Assembly: GCA_002104905.1 (NCBI GenBank) | Contig: MCFE01000002.1 | Span: 248,001 to 312,000 of the forward strand | Length of the DNA: 64,000 bases | Direction of reading: 5' to 3' | Source: Basidiobolus meristosporus CBS 931.73 | Taxonomy: Eukaryota; Basidiobolomycota; Basidiobolomycetes; Basidiobolales; Basidiobolaceae | Part shown: piece after piece, positions 23,645 to 34,623 of the stretch | Layout of the letters: every line of letters starts with the position of its first letter | How positions within the stretch are numbered: position 1 is the first letter of the stretch | The notes under the pieces: model-generated | What the model saw: the letters and a program-made list of their open reading frames with translations, nothing else | What the model was told of the DNA's origin: nothing | Database searches by the model: none | Translations under genes and position numbers: made by a program

Positions 23645-24052
23645 GTATTCACTGGGCCTCCAACGCCATTATGAACATCCAATTACGCGCATTGCCATCC
23701 CTCATGAAGCAGCTGTAAAAACAACGTCACCTTTCGGGATGTTATGATTGGGTAGCACGAGCTGTCATATCAGTCATTCAAGTCTAGATACCTCGCTGAA
23801 TGACACGATGCTCCGAAAGCCGGATCTTCCGGCCTGAGCCGAAAACACTGATTAAATAATTGATTAACTCCTCGAAAATTTGATGTCAACCATGTCAAGT
23901 CACCTCTCTTTCCTCATTGGCCATTGGCTGGAGTTATGTTTTTATATTCCTAGTTACCCTATTACCAGGGTGTCCCAAACATAAAGTAAATAAAGGGATT
24001 CGACCAATATCCCGAGACTAGCTTGAGCAGACTTCGCCCTACTCTTGTTATT
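23645..24052. other. Promoter region of the securin gene
   Basis: About 400 bp between divergent genes. No gene or repeat is recognised. Confidence 0.35.
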
Positions 24053-25040
24053 ATGCTGCGCTCAAGAAATACACATCTAGATAAGGAGAATGAGGTGCTG
24101 ATGTACCATAGAACCCCTGGACGTGGTTTGAAAAATTCTACCACCAATGCGATGAAAACCAAAACCCCACATCTCAACGCCAAAACCCCATTTCGTAAGC
24201 AACCAACTCAACAATCCACTTCGATTATTTTCACGCGTATTAACCCCCTCCTCCTCCCCCGACAGCCCTAACAGCCAAAACAAACACGCGCGTCGCCACC
24301 GAGAACAGGCCCGCACTTCAGGCTAAAGGAAAAAATTTGCTCGAAACTACGGCCAGAAAAGGGGGATTCCTCAAAGATATCACAAACAAGACACCCGCCC
24401 CAGGGAAGACCGCTCAAAAAACCACCAATACCAACAAAAAGGCACCTTTAGGAGGCTCCCTCAAGAGAAGCTTGTTAAAGGACAAGCTCCTTGCAGTCAG
24501 CAACAATAACAAAGCCGTCAGTATTGAGAAGACCGACTCCAATCCATTCATCGAGGATTGTGTGCCCGAAGAAGTACTGGAGGCACCAAAGGAAGAGGAT
24601 TTTGAGATTGAGTACATGCCTCCCAAACCCAAGGGTACGTCTAGTAGTATCAAAGGAAATGACGCGAACCTTGCTAACCTTGCTAACCTGGCACCCCACA
24701 AATACAGAGCTGCCCTACGATCCAGGCTTTGATCTCGACTTTGATGACCTACTTTCCCTTCCCACAGATAATTTCTACATGAGCAGAAATGCCGACAAGT
24801 ACGAACCGAAGTCCCCAGATTTTTCACTAGAGGATATTGGAAGTGGCTTCAGTGGTAAGCAATCATTCGCACTTTCAGCCAGACGCACCAAGCTAACGTA
24901 TGATATTAGATCTGCCAGACTTGCAATTTGACGACATACCCGAATCCAAATTCGAAGACATCGAAGTCCCAATGTTCCAACGCATGTCACTACTTCCGCG
25001 GCCAACACCCATCCAGAAGTTCAAACTGAGCTATAAATAA
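24053..25040 (+). CDS. Securin (separase inhibitor), Cut2/Pds1-like
   Basis: Known: securin binds and blocks separase until APC/C destroys it at anaphase. Seen: the ATG at 24053 gives MLRSRNTHLDKENEVLMYHR with a KEN degron at residues 11-13, followed by TPGRGLKNSTTNAMKTKTP. After an intron (24198-24271, approximate) comes a basic Lys/Thr/Pro-rich region with FLKDITNKTPAPGK. The key block EIEYMPPKPK joins across an intron to ELPYDPGFDLDFDDLLSL. It matches in kind the separase-binding segment of fission yeast Cut2 (IEYMPP) together with the LPY-P of budding yeast Pds1. Acidic C-terminal exons end KFKLSYK at the stop 25038-25040. Securins diverge so far that similarity searches often miss them, so the call rests on these motifs, the KEN box and the overall basic-then-acidic layout. 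Confidence 0.72.
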
Positions 25041-25854
25041 GTGGTTGTCATGAATGTATATGAATTGTATGTATTAAATAAATCTCCATGATCTATTACC
25101 GAATCTTTTGTTCAGAACTGGCTTCACACTCCTAGTCAGAGTGAAGGAACCTACATCAAGTATGCGTATATATGCATAAATGGTCGTGGTGAACGAGGAT
25201 GGCACACGACTCGGATCATCCTAGCAAAGACGTGGAGTGCTTGCATATAGCAACTATACTCTTATTATTGCTACCCGTGCCGGAGATTCTTCCGGAAACA
25301 CCACTGTCACACAACCATAATTACATGCGTAGCTGGGGACGCTAATTGCCTAAACCCTAAATTGAATTCTAATCCAACCCTAATTCATTCTTCACCTGAT
25401 TATTTTGCTCATTCGAGCCATATACTTGCTAAATATAGTTCTGATTCTTGGCAGATAATTGGTAGGCTGAAAGACAACTGACCTGTCGTTGTATTGTGAA
25501 GTGCGCATTTGTGACAGAGTAGATTATGATGGTTGGGATCTCTTGTACAACCCACTGACTACGAGCTGGTTACAGGTGGAGAATGCTCCAATTTCTCAGC
25601 AAGCGCCTGTCTGGAATTTAACCCCTTTTTCTGGATTGCTTTTAAATTGCCGCATGATTGCTGAACCTGCACTCTTCTATTACTCTGTTTCTTCTCTGGA
25701 ACCATCTGCTCTTTGTTTCGTGTAGAACCTGTCCCTGTCCTTCCAACGCACCCAACAAAGCCGGTCAACTAACTGGCCGGTCTAAAACTAAAAACATTAA
25801 AGCACTCCTTCGAGGAAGCTATCCCCACCACTTTAGTAGCACCCTTCCACCAAC
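25041..25854. other. Intergenic region, no gene recognised
   Basis: A polyadenylation-like ATTAAATAAA lies at about 25073-25082, just after securin. A pyrimidine-rich leader precedes the next gene. Two isolated CCCTAA-like hexamers near 25355-25375 do not form an array. Confidence 0.4.
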
Positions 25855-26739
25855 ATGAGGACCGAAAAATCGTTCAAGAGACTGCTCAATTCTGAAGTGG
25901 CCCGCCTGATCTACGCCGCCATCTTTCTTATTGTGGTTGCGTACTTCATGACCATGTTCCAGCAACTCTCCGACAGAAGGTGGCTAGATAGTAATACCAA
26001 GAGTCCTTTGAAGGATTTGGGCTTCGAAGCATTCCCATTCCTTTCCACGTTTTCCGTGGCGGATGCGCTGGTCATGTCACTGCTTGGCATCACCTTGGTG
26101 GGTATCACCATAGCCTCCCGTAAGCTTTCCAAGATCATAATCTTTTGGCGTCGGGTGTTTTGGCTGACAGGGCTGCTTTACTTCTATCGCGCCTTCACCA
26201 TCATAACCACCACACTACCCCCAACCAAAGATTGCGAGCCTGTGGTGGCCGATTCGTTTAGCGAGATGATGTTGGTAGGCACCTACATGATCGTAGGTGT
26301 TGACAAGGCATGTACCGATAATATCTATTCGGGGCACACGATGATTGTCACCTCAAGTGTCATGATGTGGAATATCTACACTCGTGTCCCATGGTTCAAG
26401 CTATACGCCCTGTTGCACGCTATAGCGGCAATCTACACCATTATCGCATCTCGACTTCATTTCACTGTGGACGTGCTGCTCTCTCTCTTCATCACGTATG
26501 CGATGTATTGTATATATTTCGGCCTGGTCAGGTCTGCCACACTGCAGAGCTATCGCGAGGCCCTTGGGGAGGTGGAGAGTGAGCGGGATGAGCAGTATCA
26601 AAGTATTGCCTACACCCCGCACATCCTAAATCGGCATCTGATCCGAATTGTACGCTGGATGGACGGTATCGACCTAAGAGTGCACGCCAAGGCCAATGAG
26701 ATGGCCCTGCCAACTACCACTAGCATGTCACAGATCTGA
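25855..26739 (+). CDS. Sphingomyelin synthase-related phosphotransferase (PAP2_C family)
   Basis: Integral membrane enzyme of the lipid phosphatase/phosphotransferase superfamily. Seen: a single exon of 294 residues with about six hydrophobic segments. D2-like block RRVFWLTGLLYFYRAFTIIT then TTLPP; D3-like CTDNIYSGHTMIVTSS holding one catalytic His; D4-like RLHFTVDVLLSLFITY holding the second His and the Asp of the triad. Known: sphingomyelin and ceramide-phosphoethanolamine synthases share these blocks. Dikarya instead make inositol phosphorylceramide with the unrelated Aur1. Inferred: transfer of a phospho-alcohol head group onto ceramide at the Golgi or plasma membrane; the head group cannot be predicted. 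All three catalytic residues are present and the length is close to normal. Confidence 0.8.
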   Translation: MRTEKSFKRLLNSEVARLIYAAIFLIVVAYFMTMFQQLSDRRWLDSNTKSPLKDLGFEAFPFLSTFSVADALVMSLLGITLVGITIASRKLSKIIIFWRRVFWLTGLLYFYRAFTIITTTLPPTKDCEPVVADSFSEMMLVGTYMIVGVDKACTDNIYSGHTMIVTSSVMMWNIYTRVPWFKLYALLHAIAAIYTIIASRLHFTVDVLLSLFITYAMYCIYFGLVRSATLQSYREALGEVESERDEQYQSIAYTPHILNRHLIRIVRWMDGIDLRVHAKANEMALPTTTSMSQI

Positions 26740-26881
26740 GGATTGCTTTGCAAGAACATAATGACCGAATCTATAGAGCACTGCTTATTAGCTAATCAAC
26801 ATTGCATTCATAAGATACCGATAATAAAAGCATCGTTTTTGAACCACCTCGGGGTTTATTAGTTGTGTTTGGCTGAGGCGA

Positions 26882-27938
26882 TCACTCTGTTGCCACGGTA
26901 TCACGCAGATCACTGAACAGCTTCATGGTGTTGCGCAGTCCAAACAGATACTGCTCGTCCGGCCCTGCGCCAACTGACCACCTGGAGTGAGCAAAATCGA
27001 TCACTCGGAAATCGAGAGAATGGCCACCTTCATCATCGCTTTCATCCTCCTCTTCCTTCTCCTTTTCCACCGGGCTCTCTCCTAAGGGATCCCCTTCGTA
27101 AATGAACAACACTGAGGCGGAGTACATACGCAGCTCCGATTTCTCCACCACACTCAGGTACTCGTTCATCTCCTCAAGGAATCCTTCGATGATGCTCAAT
27201 CGATACTTGCGGTCCAATGTTGGCGGGAAAAATTTGCATATGGCGTCGAATAGTGTGTCATCCTTCAGCTTTCTACCAAACTCTCTGGGGTATACGGTAT
27301 ATGCCTTTGTGTCTCTATCGAAAACCTATAGGGACGCCTCGCAAATAAGTTCCTTGGGCAAGTTGGGGCTTTTTCCTGCGCGACACTACCTTGAGTCCGC
27401 ACACTCTAACTCCTAAGCTGGCGGAGGTGGTTCCCTCGGCCTTGGCAATCATGCGAGCTCTCTTCTCGGGCGTGGCATCATCGTCATAGAGGCGTGTTCC
27501 AAGCTTGATGTCCAGAATACTGGGCTTTCGGAACCCGTGTGAAACATCCTCAATGCATATACAGAGTATGGCACCTAAGTTAAGGAATCAAAGGGCAATA
27601 GTTCGAGCGAGCAGAACCGGATGAAGCTAACAAAGGATATCTTGTTCCGGGTTGGGAACGTCCGTTGGGTTCTGGATGATGGTCTCGGCATCATCGGTGT
27701 TCTCAAGCATGGCCTTCTCCGAAGGGGTAGCTAAACGTAGGGTGCCGTAGAATCTTGGAAGAAAATTCTGGAATTCGGGAAAAGAGGCGCTTTGCTCATA
27801 AAAGGCGTACTCCATCTCGCAACAGGGCTTAGCTATCATCCCATTAGCAAGGGAGTAGACTCCACCGTGGCCTGCTACCTGATGCTCAAAAGCACGGGCT
27901 TCAGCGGTAGGTAGGTTGGTAGTCACTTGGGCGGACAT
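26882..27938 (-). CDS. Inositol polyphosphate multikinase (Arg82/IPMK type)
   Basis: Phosphorylates soluble inositol phosphates (IP3 to IP5) in the nucleus and cytosol. Seen: the N-terminal HQVAGHGGVYSLANGMIAKP; the substrate/ATP block RKPSILDIKLGTRLYDDDAT carrying the family PxxxDxKxG motif; SASLGVRVCGLKVFDRDTKA; SASVLFIYEGDP; and the C-terminal DFAHSRW, whose Asp binds metal. Three exons (27627-27938, about 27440-27575, 26882-27340). An acidic insert EKEKEEEDESDDEGG precedes the last catalytic block, as acidic inserts do in Arg82. IP6 kinases share PxxxDxKxG, but the short length (about 290 residues) favours IPMK. It converges with the sphingolipid gene across 142 bp. Confidence 0.88.
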
Positions 27939-28251
27939 TCGATTTGGTTAGAGATAGTGAGCAATCTGCGGTAGTTGGTCGTCCACCTCAATAAACCTGC
28001 ACACTTGCACTATCATAGGGAAAATTGATTGGTAACAATTTTTTTACTGTTGATTAAGGATTCAGCCACTAAGTCGGACATGAATATGATAAGGAGGTGA
28101 GAGACCAGGATGCGTGGTGAGCATGGGTTTGCTGATATATGGAGGGGGCCTAGGAATACGTTCATATCTACTCGAGTGGTGAAACCCAGGTTCATAGTTG
28201 TATACATATTTACAAAGAAGTGAAATTTGCAAGCGTCAAGGGCTAGCAAGA
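27939..28251. other. Promoter of IPMK and 3' flank of PTC7-like gene
   Basis: A 313 bp spacer; nothing further is recognised. Confidence 0.3.
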
Positions 28252-29607
28252 TTAGTTCGTGAGTTCGACACCACGGTCCTGTAGCTGCTCACCGACTTCT
28301 TCAGTGTCAACAACCAAAGCAACCAGCACACTGATGTCATCGATTTTCCCTCCTTGGTAATAGAATCCCTCTTGCATTGCTCTATCCTGGAACGGGCTAG
28401 GGAAGGTGGAGTCCTCGCTAACGATTTTGGCCTGTTTCGCAAGAGCATCGCTAATCTTCTGCGGGTTGGTGTTAACTAATGAGCCCGATGTGCTGCGTAG
28501 AACAATATCAAGAATATCTTCGTCCGATAGGTTGTCGTAGATACCATCGCTTCCTAATATCACAATATCTCCTTTCTGAACTTTGACCGTGAATGCTTGA
28601 GCATCTGATGGCTGGTCTAAAGAGCCGGTTCCCAATTGATATGGATAATTGAAGCAATGTTGCTGCTCCTCGGTGCGGAATACAAAATCTCCCTGGCGGA
28701 TGACTGACACACCACAGTCCCCAAGGTTTGCTATACGTAGCTCATCATCTCGCAACACCACAATGCATGCTGTGCTAGAGCCAAGGATCCCCTACAAACA
28801 CGCACCTATCGGTCAATATAACCAGTATTGTAGCCGCATTGATTCAATATTCAACCTACCTCCTTGGTCACGTCACGATTTAATAGCTCATAGCTCTTTT
28901 CCAGGATCTTAGTGGGGCTTACATCGTAGTAGTTGAAAAAAAGTTCGTCTTCAATGCTATCATACTTTTCAAGCTCCAGATATGCGTAGTGCATTAGCTT
29001 TCTCGAGAAGAGGGCAGGGTTAGCGCCTATACAGGATAGAGAGAAGGCGTTAAGACGAGGGCTATTCCAAGGGGGTGGTCTTTTTCGTTCAATTACCTTT
29101 CTTGCCTTTCCAACCCCCAACTCCATCGGCCACGCCCAAAGCGTCATGTCTACTGAAATACGAATCTTCGCCACAACCAACACTATAGTAATTCGGATTA
29201 TCCGACTCCACTGCGCCAGGGTTTTTGGGGATCCCTGAGGCGCCGTGAGTGAAGGTGTAAGAATGTTTGTTCACGGGGACCGATTTATCACTAAGACTGA
29301 ACAAAGCTTCCTTGTTATCTGACCAAGGATCAGACGGGTCAAATGGGAAACTTCGTAGAATAGAATGTGTAGGTAAGGCATGTATTGAGCGATCTTCATT
29401 TAAATCATATGGTTGAGGATAGTGACGTAAGCGAGGGACAACAGAGAAAACAGAAGCACGAGAAACGGTGTGGGGTGTCTTTGGTAGATAGGCGTGGGTT
29501 GAGGTTATGACCTTGGACGTCCTAAGGGAAGCGACATTGCCAGGTACGATTCTGAGATTACGGGCCTGAATTCTTACAGCATTAGTTAGCTTGGAAGCGC
29601 TTGCCAT
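28252..29607 (-). CDS. PTC7: PTC7-type mitochondrial PP2C phosphatase
   Basis: Metal-dependent Ser/Thr phosphatase; yeast Ptc7 activates coenzyme Q synthesis in mitochondria. Seen: a basic presequence-like N-terminus (ASKLTNAVRIQARNLRIVPG). Then the PP2C blocks: GEDSYFSRHDALGVADGVGG then W with the metal-binding Asp residues; LFSRKLMHYAYLELEKY; LRIANLGDCGVSVIRQGDFV; KGDIVILGSDGIYDNLSDED with the third metal Asp; and ISVLVALVVD near the end. Two introns, near 28795-28860 and 29025-29095, separate three exons. The form DGVGGW with FxxYxxxQxHxFNxPYQLG (here EEQQHCFNYPYQLGTGS) is specific for the PPTC7/PTC7 branch of PP2C. Confidence 0.9.
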
Positions 29608-30206
29608 GACGAAAAGCAGTTACAGTGGGCTGTCTAGTTTACAGAGTTTGTGAAAAACCAAGGCGGGATTTAAATATGCACTTTAACTTAGTAGAATATA
29701 CTTAAGGAAGATATGCTTGGTGGAAAGGAGAAGGGGAGAAAAGTAGACAGCAAAGGTTAGGTGGGTTAGCCTTTTGAACTTTATCCAATTTATTAGGCTT
29801 CATTAAACAGTTGAAAGTGGATAAAACAACGAATGCTCGGGTGAAAACGTAGGCTGATCAGAACAATTGCGGATGAATGGCCAATAGAATTTCGATCGTA
29901 TCCTGTGAATGCGGTATTATAAGCATGCGAGTGGATGTATATGCTGTTGGAATCTGTTGGACGATGATAATATATGGTAGATGGAGCCCCGGATCTGAGT
30001 AATTTGATTGAACCTACTGATCCACAAGCATTCCCTGTCTCTATTCACCACCATTGCATTGTCCCACCACCAATGATTGTTGATTATCCTAGGCTCAATT
30101 GTAAACGGGGAGGCTTTGAGGGTTCTCCTCCAATGCAACAATAGTCTGTTCAATCGAGCTTTTATTAGCATTAGGAGCAAGATGAAATATGCGTTCTATG
30201 GATAAT
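29608..30206. other. Intergenic region, no gene recognised
   Basis: PTC7 promoter and trehalase 3' flank. An ORF at 29917-30180 lacks recognisable motifs. Confidence 0.35.
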
Positions 30207-32526
30207 CTATGTGCCGAGCTTCTTAGGAATACCAATACATGACCGTGGTGCCTGAAGCTCGTCACCATATTGGTTCAATGCCCAAAGGGTCACTCCGTTA
30301 GTCCAGCCAAAGCCGTCTTGAACTGTGTATTCGCCACCACCACCTGGAAGGCCGGGCCTCGTTGCATCGTATTTTTCGAACAATTTGCCACTTTCAGTCA
30401 CGTTCCGCATCTTTGTCAGTATTCCGGGGATCTCTCCGCCAGTTAGTCGCCAACCACAATAGGTAGAGTTGATAAGGATCTGAGCAATCGTGACTGCCAA
30501 TTGGTGGAGCCTTTCTCGAAGCTGTCTGAACACTATTCGTCTTTCGACTTCAGTTATGGCCTTGAGAACCACAAATACAAGAGGTGGCTGGGAACGAAGT
30601 GTCGTAAGCAGGATATCTTAAGGGGGGTGGATGTATATTAAAGCTCACATTACCCATGAATTTGGGAAATCCCACTGCAGCGTGCTGGCGGTCATTGTGA
30701 TGGGAATCCCGCCTGGATACTCCTCGCCATAATCTTCTATAGCTTCGAAGGTTTTGATTATGTCTCCTGGTCGCTGGAAAAAGTCGTCAGGGAAAATCCC
30801 AGCCCTAAATCCCATGCACATAAGCGTCAATTCGTCGCAGAAGATCAGTAAACAGTATACCAGAAAGGCCAGTAGTTGGCTGGAGTGAGGCTTTTTTCAA
30901 TCGCGCGGCTTGTAAGATTGTAATCGTAGAAGACACGGTCCTTCTCGTCCCACAGGAGATTAATGATCGAACGGCGGCGTTTGCGAGCAGCATCCCGATA
31001 ATAGTTCTCCAGATTTTGCTTGCTTCCAGCTGACCTCTGAGTAACCAGGATCCGGTGAAAATCAGACAGTGCTTGCTCATTCATGTACATGATTGAGTTG
31101 AGGTCCACCGGGACCACCATTCGGGTGTTCAAAGTACGCAGTATTTCTTCAGGTGTTTCATCACCTTTGGGTATCAGGGTTACAAACCGCGTACTATAAT
31201 CCCAGCCTAACAGCAGGTGTCAGCGTTCAATCGACTGAGGACAGCATCACTTGAAATTACCAGTTTCGGCACCGGTGGCAATGTCAGCGTAAAGCTCTTT
31301 CTGTTTGGACACGTTGAAGCCTGCATATTCGACGGTGATAATATCCTCATGGTACGATTCTGGCCGGGGATATTTGTTGTCAACGCTGTATCGCGTCAGT
31401 TCGTGATTTCTTCCATGGTGATCCTGAATCTTGACCGAGTGTTTGGATCTCCAGTAATTGTATTCCCTGTCCAACGTAGGAAGAGCCCGTTTTAGCAGGT
31501 CCATGTCCTTAGTTTTGTCCATGTATATCTTGACCATTTGCGTTAGCAGAGGCGGTTGAGACCGGTTAAGATAATAAACACGAGCACCATTAGCTATACT
31601 CGAAAGGTTCGTAAGCAATGGTCGAAGATTCCACCCGCGACCTACTTACGCATGAAGCCGTACTCATCCACGATGTCTAGGAAATTGAGAATCATGTCCT
31701 TGGAGATGGTGTTTAGTTCCCCGAGAAGTAAGCCTTCCAGCACGAAATATGTATCCTAGACAATTGGGTAGATAAGAAAACACATCCAGGAGGATCCGGC
31801 AATTCCAGTTACCCTGCATAGAGATGGATAAGTCGGTCAGTTACCAAGCAGAGGATGAAGGTCATGAGCAAATACCAATAGTAGATCTCCTTGAATCTTC
31901 CACCAGGAATGATAAAGGGCCTAGAGACCTGGATCAGTGATGTAGCACAGCCTTCGCACGGCAGCGTTTGAGGCATAGTCCGGGTGAGGGTTTTCCAGAA
32001 TGAATGCACGTAGCTAGCAAACCCTCGAAGATACTGATCCTTGATATGTTGAAGAAATGTTGGATTTGGATTGAAATCAGGAAGCTCTGCGGCCTGCAGA
32101 TCATTCTCATTGTTGACAAAATTCTCCTCCACGAATTTTTTCAACGTCTTTCGGGTTGCATTTCTCGGTAATTTGAAAAAAGCAGTTAGCACTTCGTTTA
32201 CCGGTCGTTTTGTACCCTGCATGGGATAAACACTTAGCCAGGGAACTTTAGAGTCGACTAAGCGCATGTAGACATACTCGGTCAACAAATGTCTTCGAGT
32301 CGTCAAACAGTTTCGCTCTTTGGATTTTGTCTAGAAATGGACCGGGACAGTAAATAGGCGAGTCACAACTTTTGACATCGTCGTCTTTCAGCTCATCATC
32401 CGAGGCGGATGTCATGGTCGGTTGTCCAGTGGATTGTAGCCCATTTGTTCGAATCTCTTGACCAAGAACCGTCAGATACTTGCCGCTTACCAACCCTAAG
32501 TATAGGAAGAGTTTAATATGCTTCAT
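30207..32526 (-). CDS. GH37 trehalase with signal peptide (secreted)
   Basis: Splits alpha,alpha-trehalose into two glucoses. Seen: the N-terminus [20 protein letters not shown] looks like a signal peptide. Both family signatures become intact once introns are removed. Signature 1 is [11 protein letters not shown] joined to [14 protein letters not shown] across an intron. Signature 2 is QWDFPNSW joined to [10 protein letters not shown]. Also seen are RESGWDYS-region sequence near 31200, [18 protein letters not shown], and the C-terminal glycine-rich [20 protein letters not shown] with its catalytic region. About ten exons. The protein lacks the cytosolic calcium-binding N-terminal extension of Dikarya neutral trehalases and resembles animal-type GH37 enzymes. 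Inferred: use of external trehalose. It lies next to a peptide transporter on the same strand. Confidence 0.88.
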
Positions 32527-32988
32527 TCCCTACCCTGTACGACTGAACTATTGCCACTTGCTCTGTCGAAGTCAGGAGCGAGGCGAAGAAATGATCCCGC
32601 TACCTACTTTATTAGAACCTGGACATGGCTGACAGCATACTGTTTCATGCTGATAGTACGTTTCATTGGAGCTGTTACGCTTATTTCCAAGATATCACCA
32701 TCTGGGTCATCAATGAAACCCAGCCACGAATCTTGATGACATCACTGACACATCCAGTAAATGATTTTGAAACAACTCAGAAATGGATGATTGTTTAATG
32801 GTTTTTAGGGAGTTTTCACAAGACTCTGTGGTGTGTGCTGAGCAGTGTCAATGTATTGCGTTCAGCGCTGTGTTGTTCTCTCTGGCAGATAATGCTGGGT
32901 AATTAATGATCCGGAAAACACGTATAGTACATGATATGCTTCATAGCACAAGTGGGTATAAATCTAAATCTAAATCTAAATATCATTC
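32527..32988. other. Trehalase promoter and transporter 3' flank; short TCTAAA repeat
   Basis: Contains a short tandem hexamer (about four TAAATC units, 32958-32982) just downstream of the transporter stop codon. No gene is recognised. Confidence 0.4.
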
Positions 32989-34623
32989 TTATTTTTCTCC
33001 TACTCGTTCCTCCTTCAGCTTGTCATCAAGGTCGTCGTAGTGCCTGAACATAAGCCAGAAACCAATGCCAAACAAAAAGCATACGATGGCTATAGAGGCA
33101 TAGTTCCATGTGAGGTAAGGATCTTTGGAAACGGGAGAGAGGAAGATACATATCAACGCAGCTGCGGCATTAGGTAGTAATGAGAAGGCCGATACGAGAC
33201 CCTTTAAGGAGTCGGGTGCATGTGTGTACGAATACTCAATGGCAGTAATACTGGCGAAGATCTCCGAAATAGCGATCAGGATGTAAGCGGGGATTTGCAA
33301 CCAAACAGAAACCTTAGGCAGGCCAAGATCCTGGCGTCTGTATATCTCATTCTGGACCAAAGCAGAAGACATCATCGCAAGCGCGCCAAATATGAACCCA
33401 AGGGTGATACGTGCCATCGGACGGGGATTCATTCTTATCCGGCGAAGGAAAGGATAGACAAAAGTATCCATGATTGGAATGAAGATGATCAGAGCAATTG
33501 GGTCGATGTTATTAATGAGGTCGTCGGTAATGTGTGGAGGAAGATTCATATCCGCTGCTTGTGAGATCAAATTAGAGGTGATTTGATTGTACGAGACTTG
33601 ATATATGGTGATCGGAATGTAAATCTTGCATGCCATAAGGCACTGCTTCAAATCAGTGATGAACTGATCATCCCACGTTCTGGAAGCAAGTTCAGAGTCA
33701 GTCTCTGGAGATGCCTCTTCGTAGGTAGACAGACCAGCATCGAGAATGGACGCCGGTTTAACTTTGGCCTTTGAATAGCGTTTCCTACTGTATGTAAAGC
33801 ACTTGATGGCCTTCAACAGAGTAGACTCCCGGCTGGGTGGGACTTTCACATAGCGGCCGCGACCAAGGTAGAAAACAGATATAGCCATAGCAAACATCAC
33901 AGTGGGGACCAAGTAGGCTAGCCAGAACCCAATATGAGACTCCAGCTGCGGAGTGATGATACCACCGACTAAGGAACCAACATTAATTGCCCAGTAGAAC
34001 CAATTGTACAGATGCTGGGTATTCAACGCAGGATCAGCGACCACGCGCTCGCCTTTGATGACACGGACCTCGAGGTTCTTCTGTGTGTACTGATCAGCGG
34101 CCATAGGTGAAACAAGGGGCTTAATGCCGCCTGTGCCTAGGCCTATAACAATTAACGATACTATGTAGCCAGGATAGCCAGCCCCGGCTGCAAGTGAAGG
34201 AGGAATAGCTGTCAAGGTTAAGATCAACCACCCTATCATGTAGATGGAACAGAAAATCAAGATTGTCTTGAATTTCCCAAGATACTGGTCGGAAATGACA
34301 GCGCCAAATAGCGGTGTGAAATAACAGAAGAACGTGAAAAACTGTTTCCAAGCATTTGAGGTAGCCTGCCCCTTGTCAAGAGCGCCCGCCTGATCTGGAT
34401 TGCCGGCGGGGAACTGGACGTAATTTGTAAACGGCGCCGAGCCCCCGTAATACGCGAACCGCTCACAAAACTCGGTAACGATAATAAGCCAAGCGGCGGT
34501 GGGGATCCTATCGGCAACTCTCCTCAATTTACTGATATCCTCCTCCAAGTGAGCGCAACTGTCTATCGCGTCCTTGTCAAGCTCATCACTGGCATAGTTG
34601 GAGTTGATATCCTTTTTAGACAT
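32989..34623 (-). CDS. POT/PTR2-family proton-coupled peptide transporter
   Basis: Imports di- and tripeptides with protons across the plasma membrane. Seen: a single exon of 544 residues with about twelve hydrophobic segments. The first-helix signature ITEFCERF-type motif appears as LIIVTEFCERFAYYG near residue 46, carrying the ExxERF proton/peptide residues. PTR2 signature 1 occurs around LIVIGLGTGGIKPLVSPMAA and signature 2 around FYWAINVGSLVGG. ASITAIEYSYTHAPDSLKGL near residue 455 gives the late conserved Glu-Tyr motif. Length, topology and motifs are normal for fungal Ptr2. A TATA-like run lies about 120 bp upstream (34742-34752). Trehalase, another nutrient-acquisition gene, lies downstream on the same strand. 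Confidence 0.93.
   Translation of the reverse strand: MSKKDINSNYASDELDKDAIDSCAHLEEDISKLRRVADRIPTAAWLIIVTEFCERFAYYGGSAPFTNYVQFPAGNPDQAGALDKGQATSNAWKQFFTFFCYFTPLFGAVISDQYLGKFKTILIFCSIYMIGWLILTLTAIPPSLAAGAGYPGYIVSLIVIGLGTGGIKPLVSPMAADQYTQKNLEVRVIKGERVVADPALNTQHLYNWFYWAINVGSLVGGIITPQLESHIGFWLAYLVPTVMFAMAISVFYLGRGRYVKVPPSRESTLLKAIKCFTYSRKRYSKAKVKPASILDAGLSTYEEASPETDSELASRTWDDQFITDLKQCLMACKIYIPITIYQVSYNQITSNLISQAADMNLPPHITDDLINNIDPIALIIFIPIMDTFVYPFLRRIRMNPRPMARITLGFIFGALAMMSSALVQNEIYRRQDLGLPKVSVWLQIPAYILIAISEIFASITAIEYSYTHAPDSLKGLVSAFSLLPNAAAALICIFLSPVSKDPYLTWNYASIAIVCFLFGIGFWLMFRHYDDLDDKLKEERVGEK

Noticed and set aside
25350-25390. Two CCCTAA-like hexamers that might be an interstitial telomere
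   Set aside because: They are isolated, separated by unrelated sequence and do not form a repeat array.
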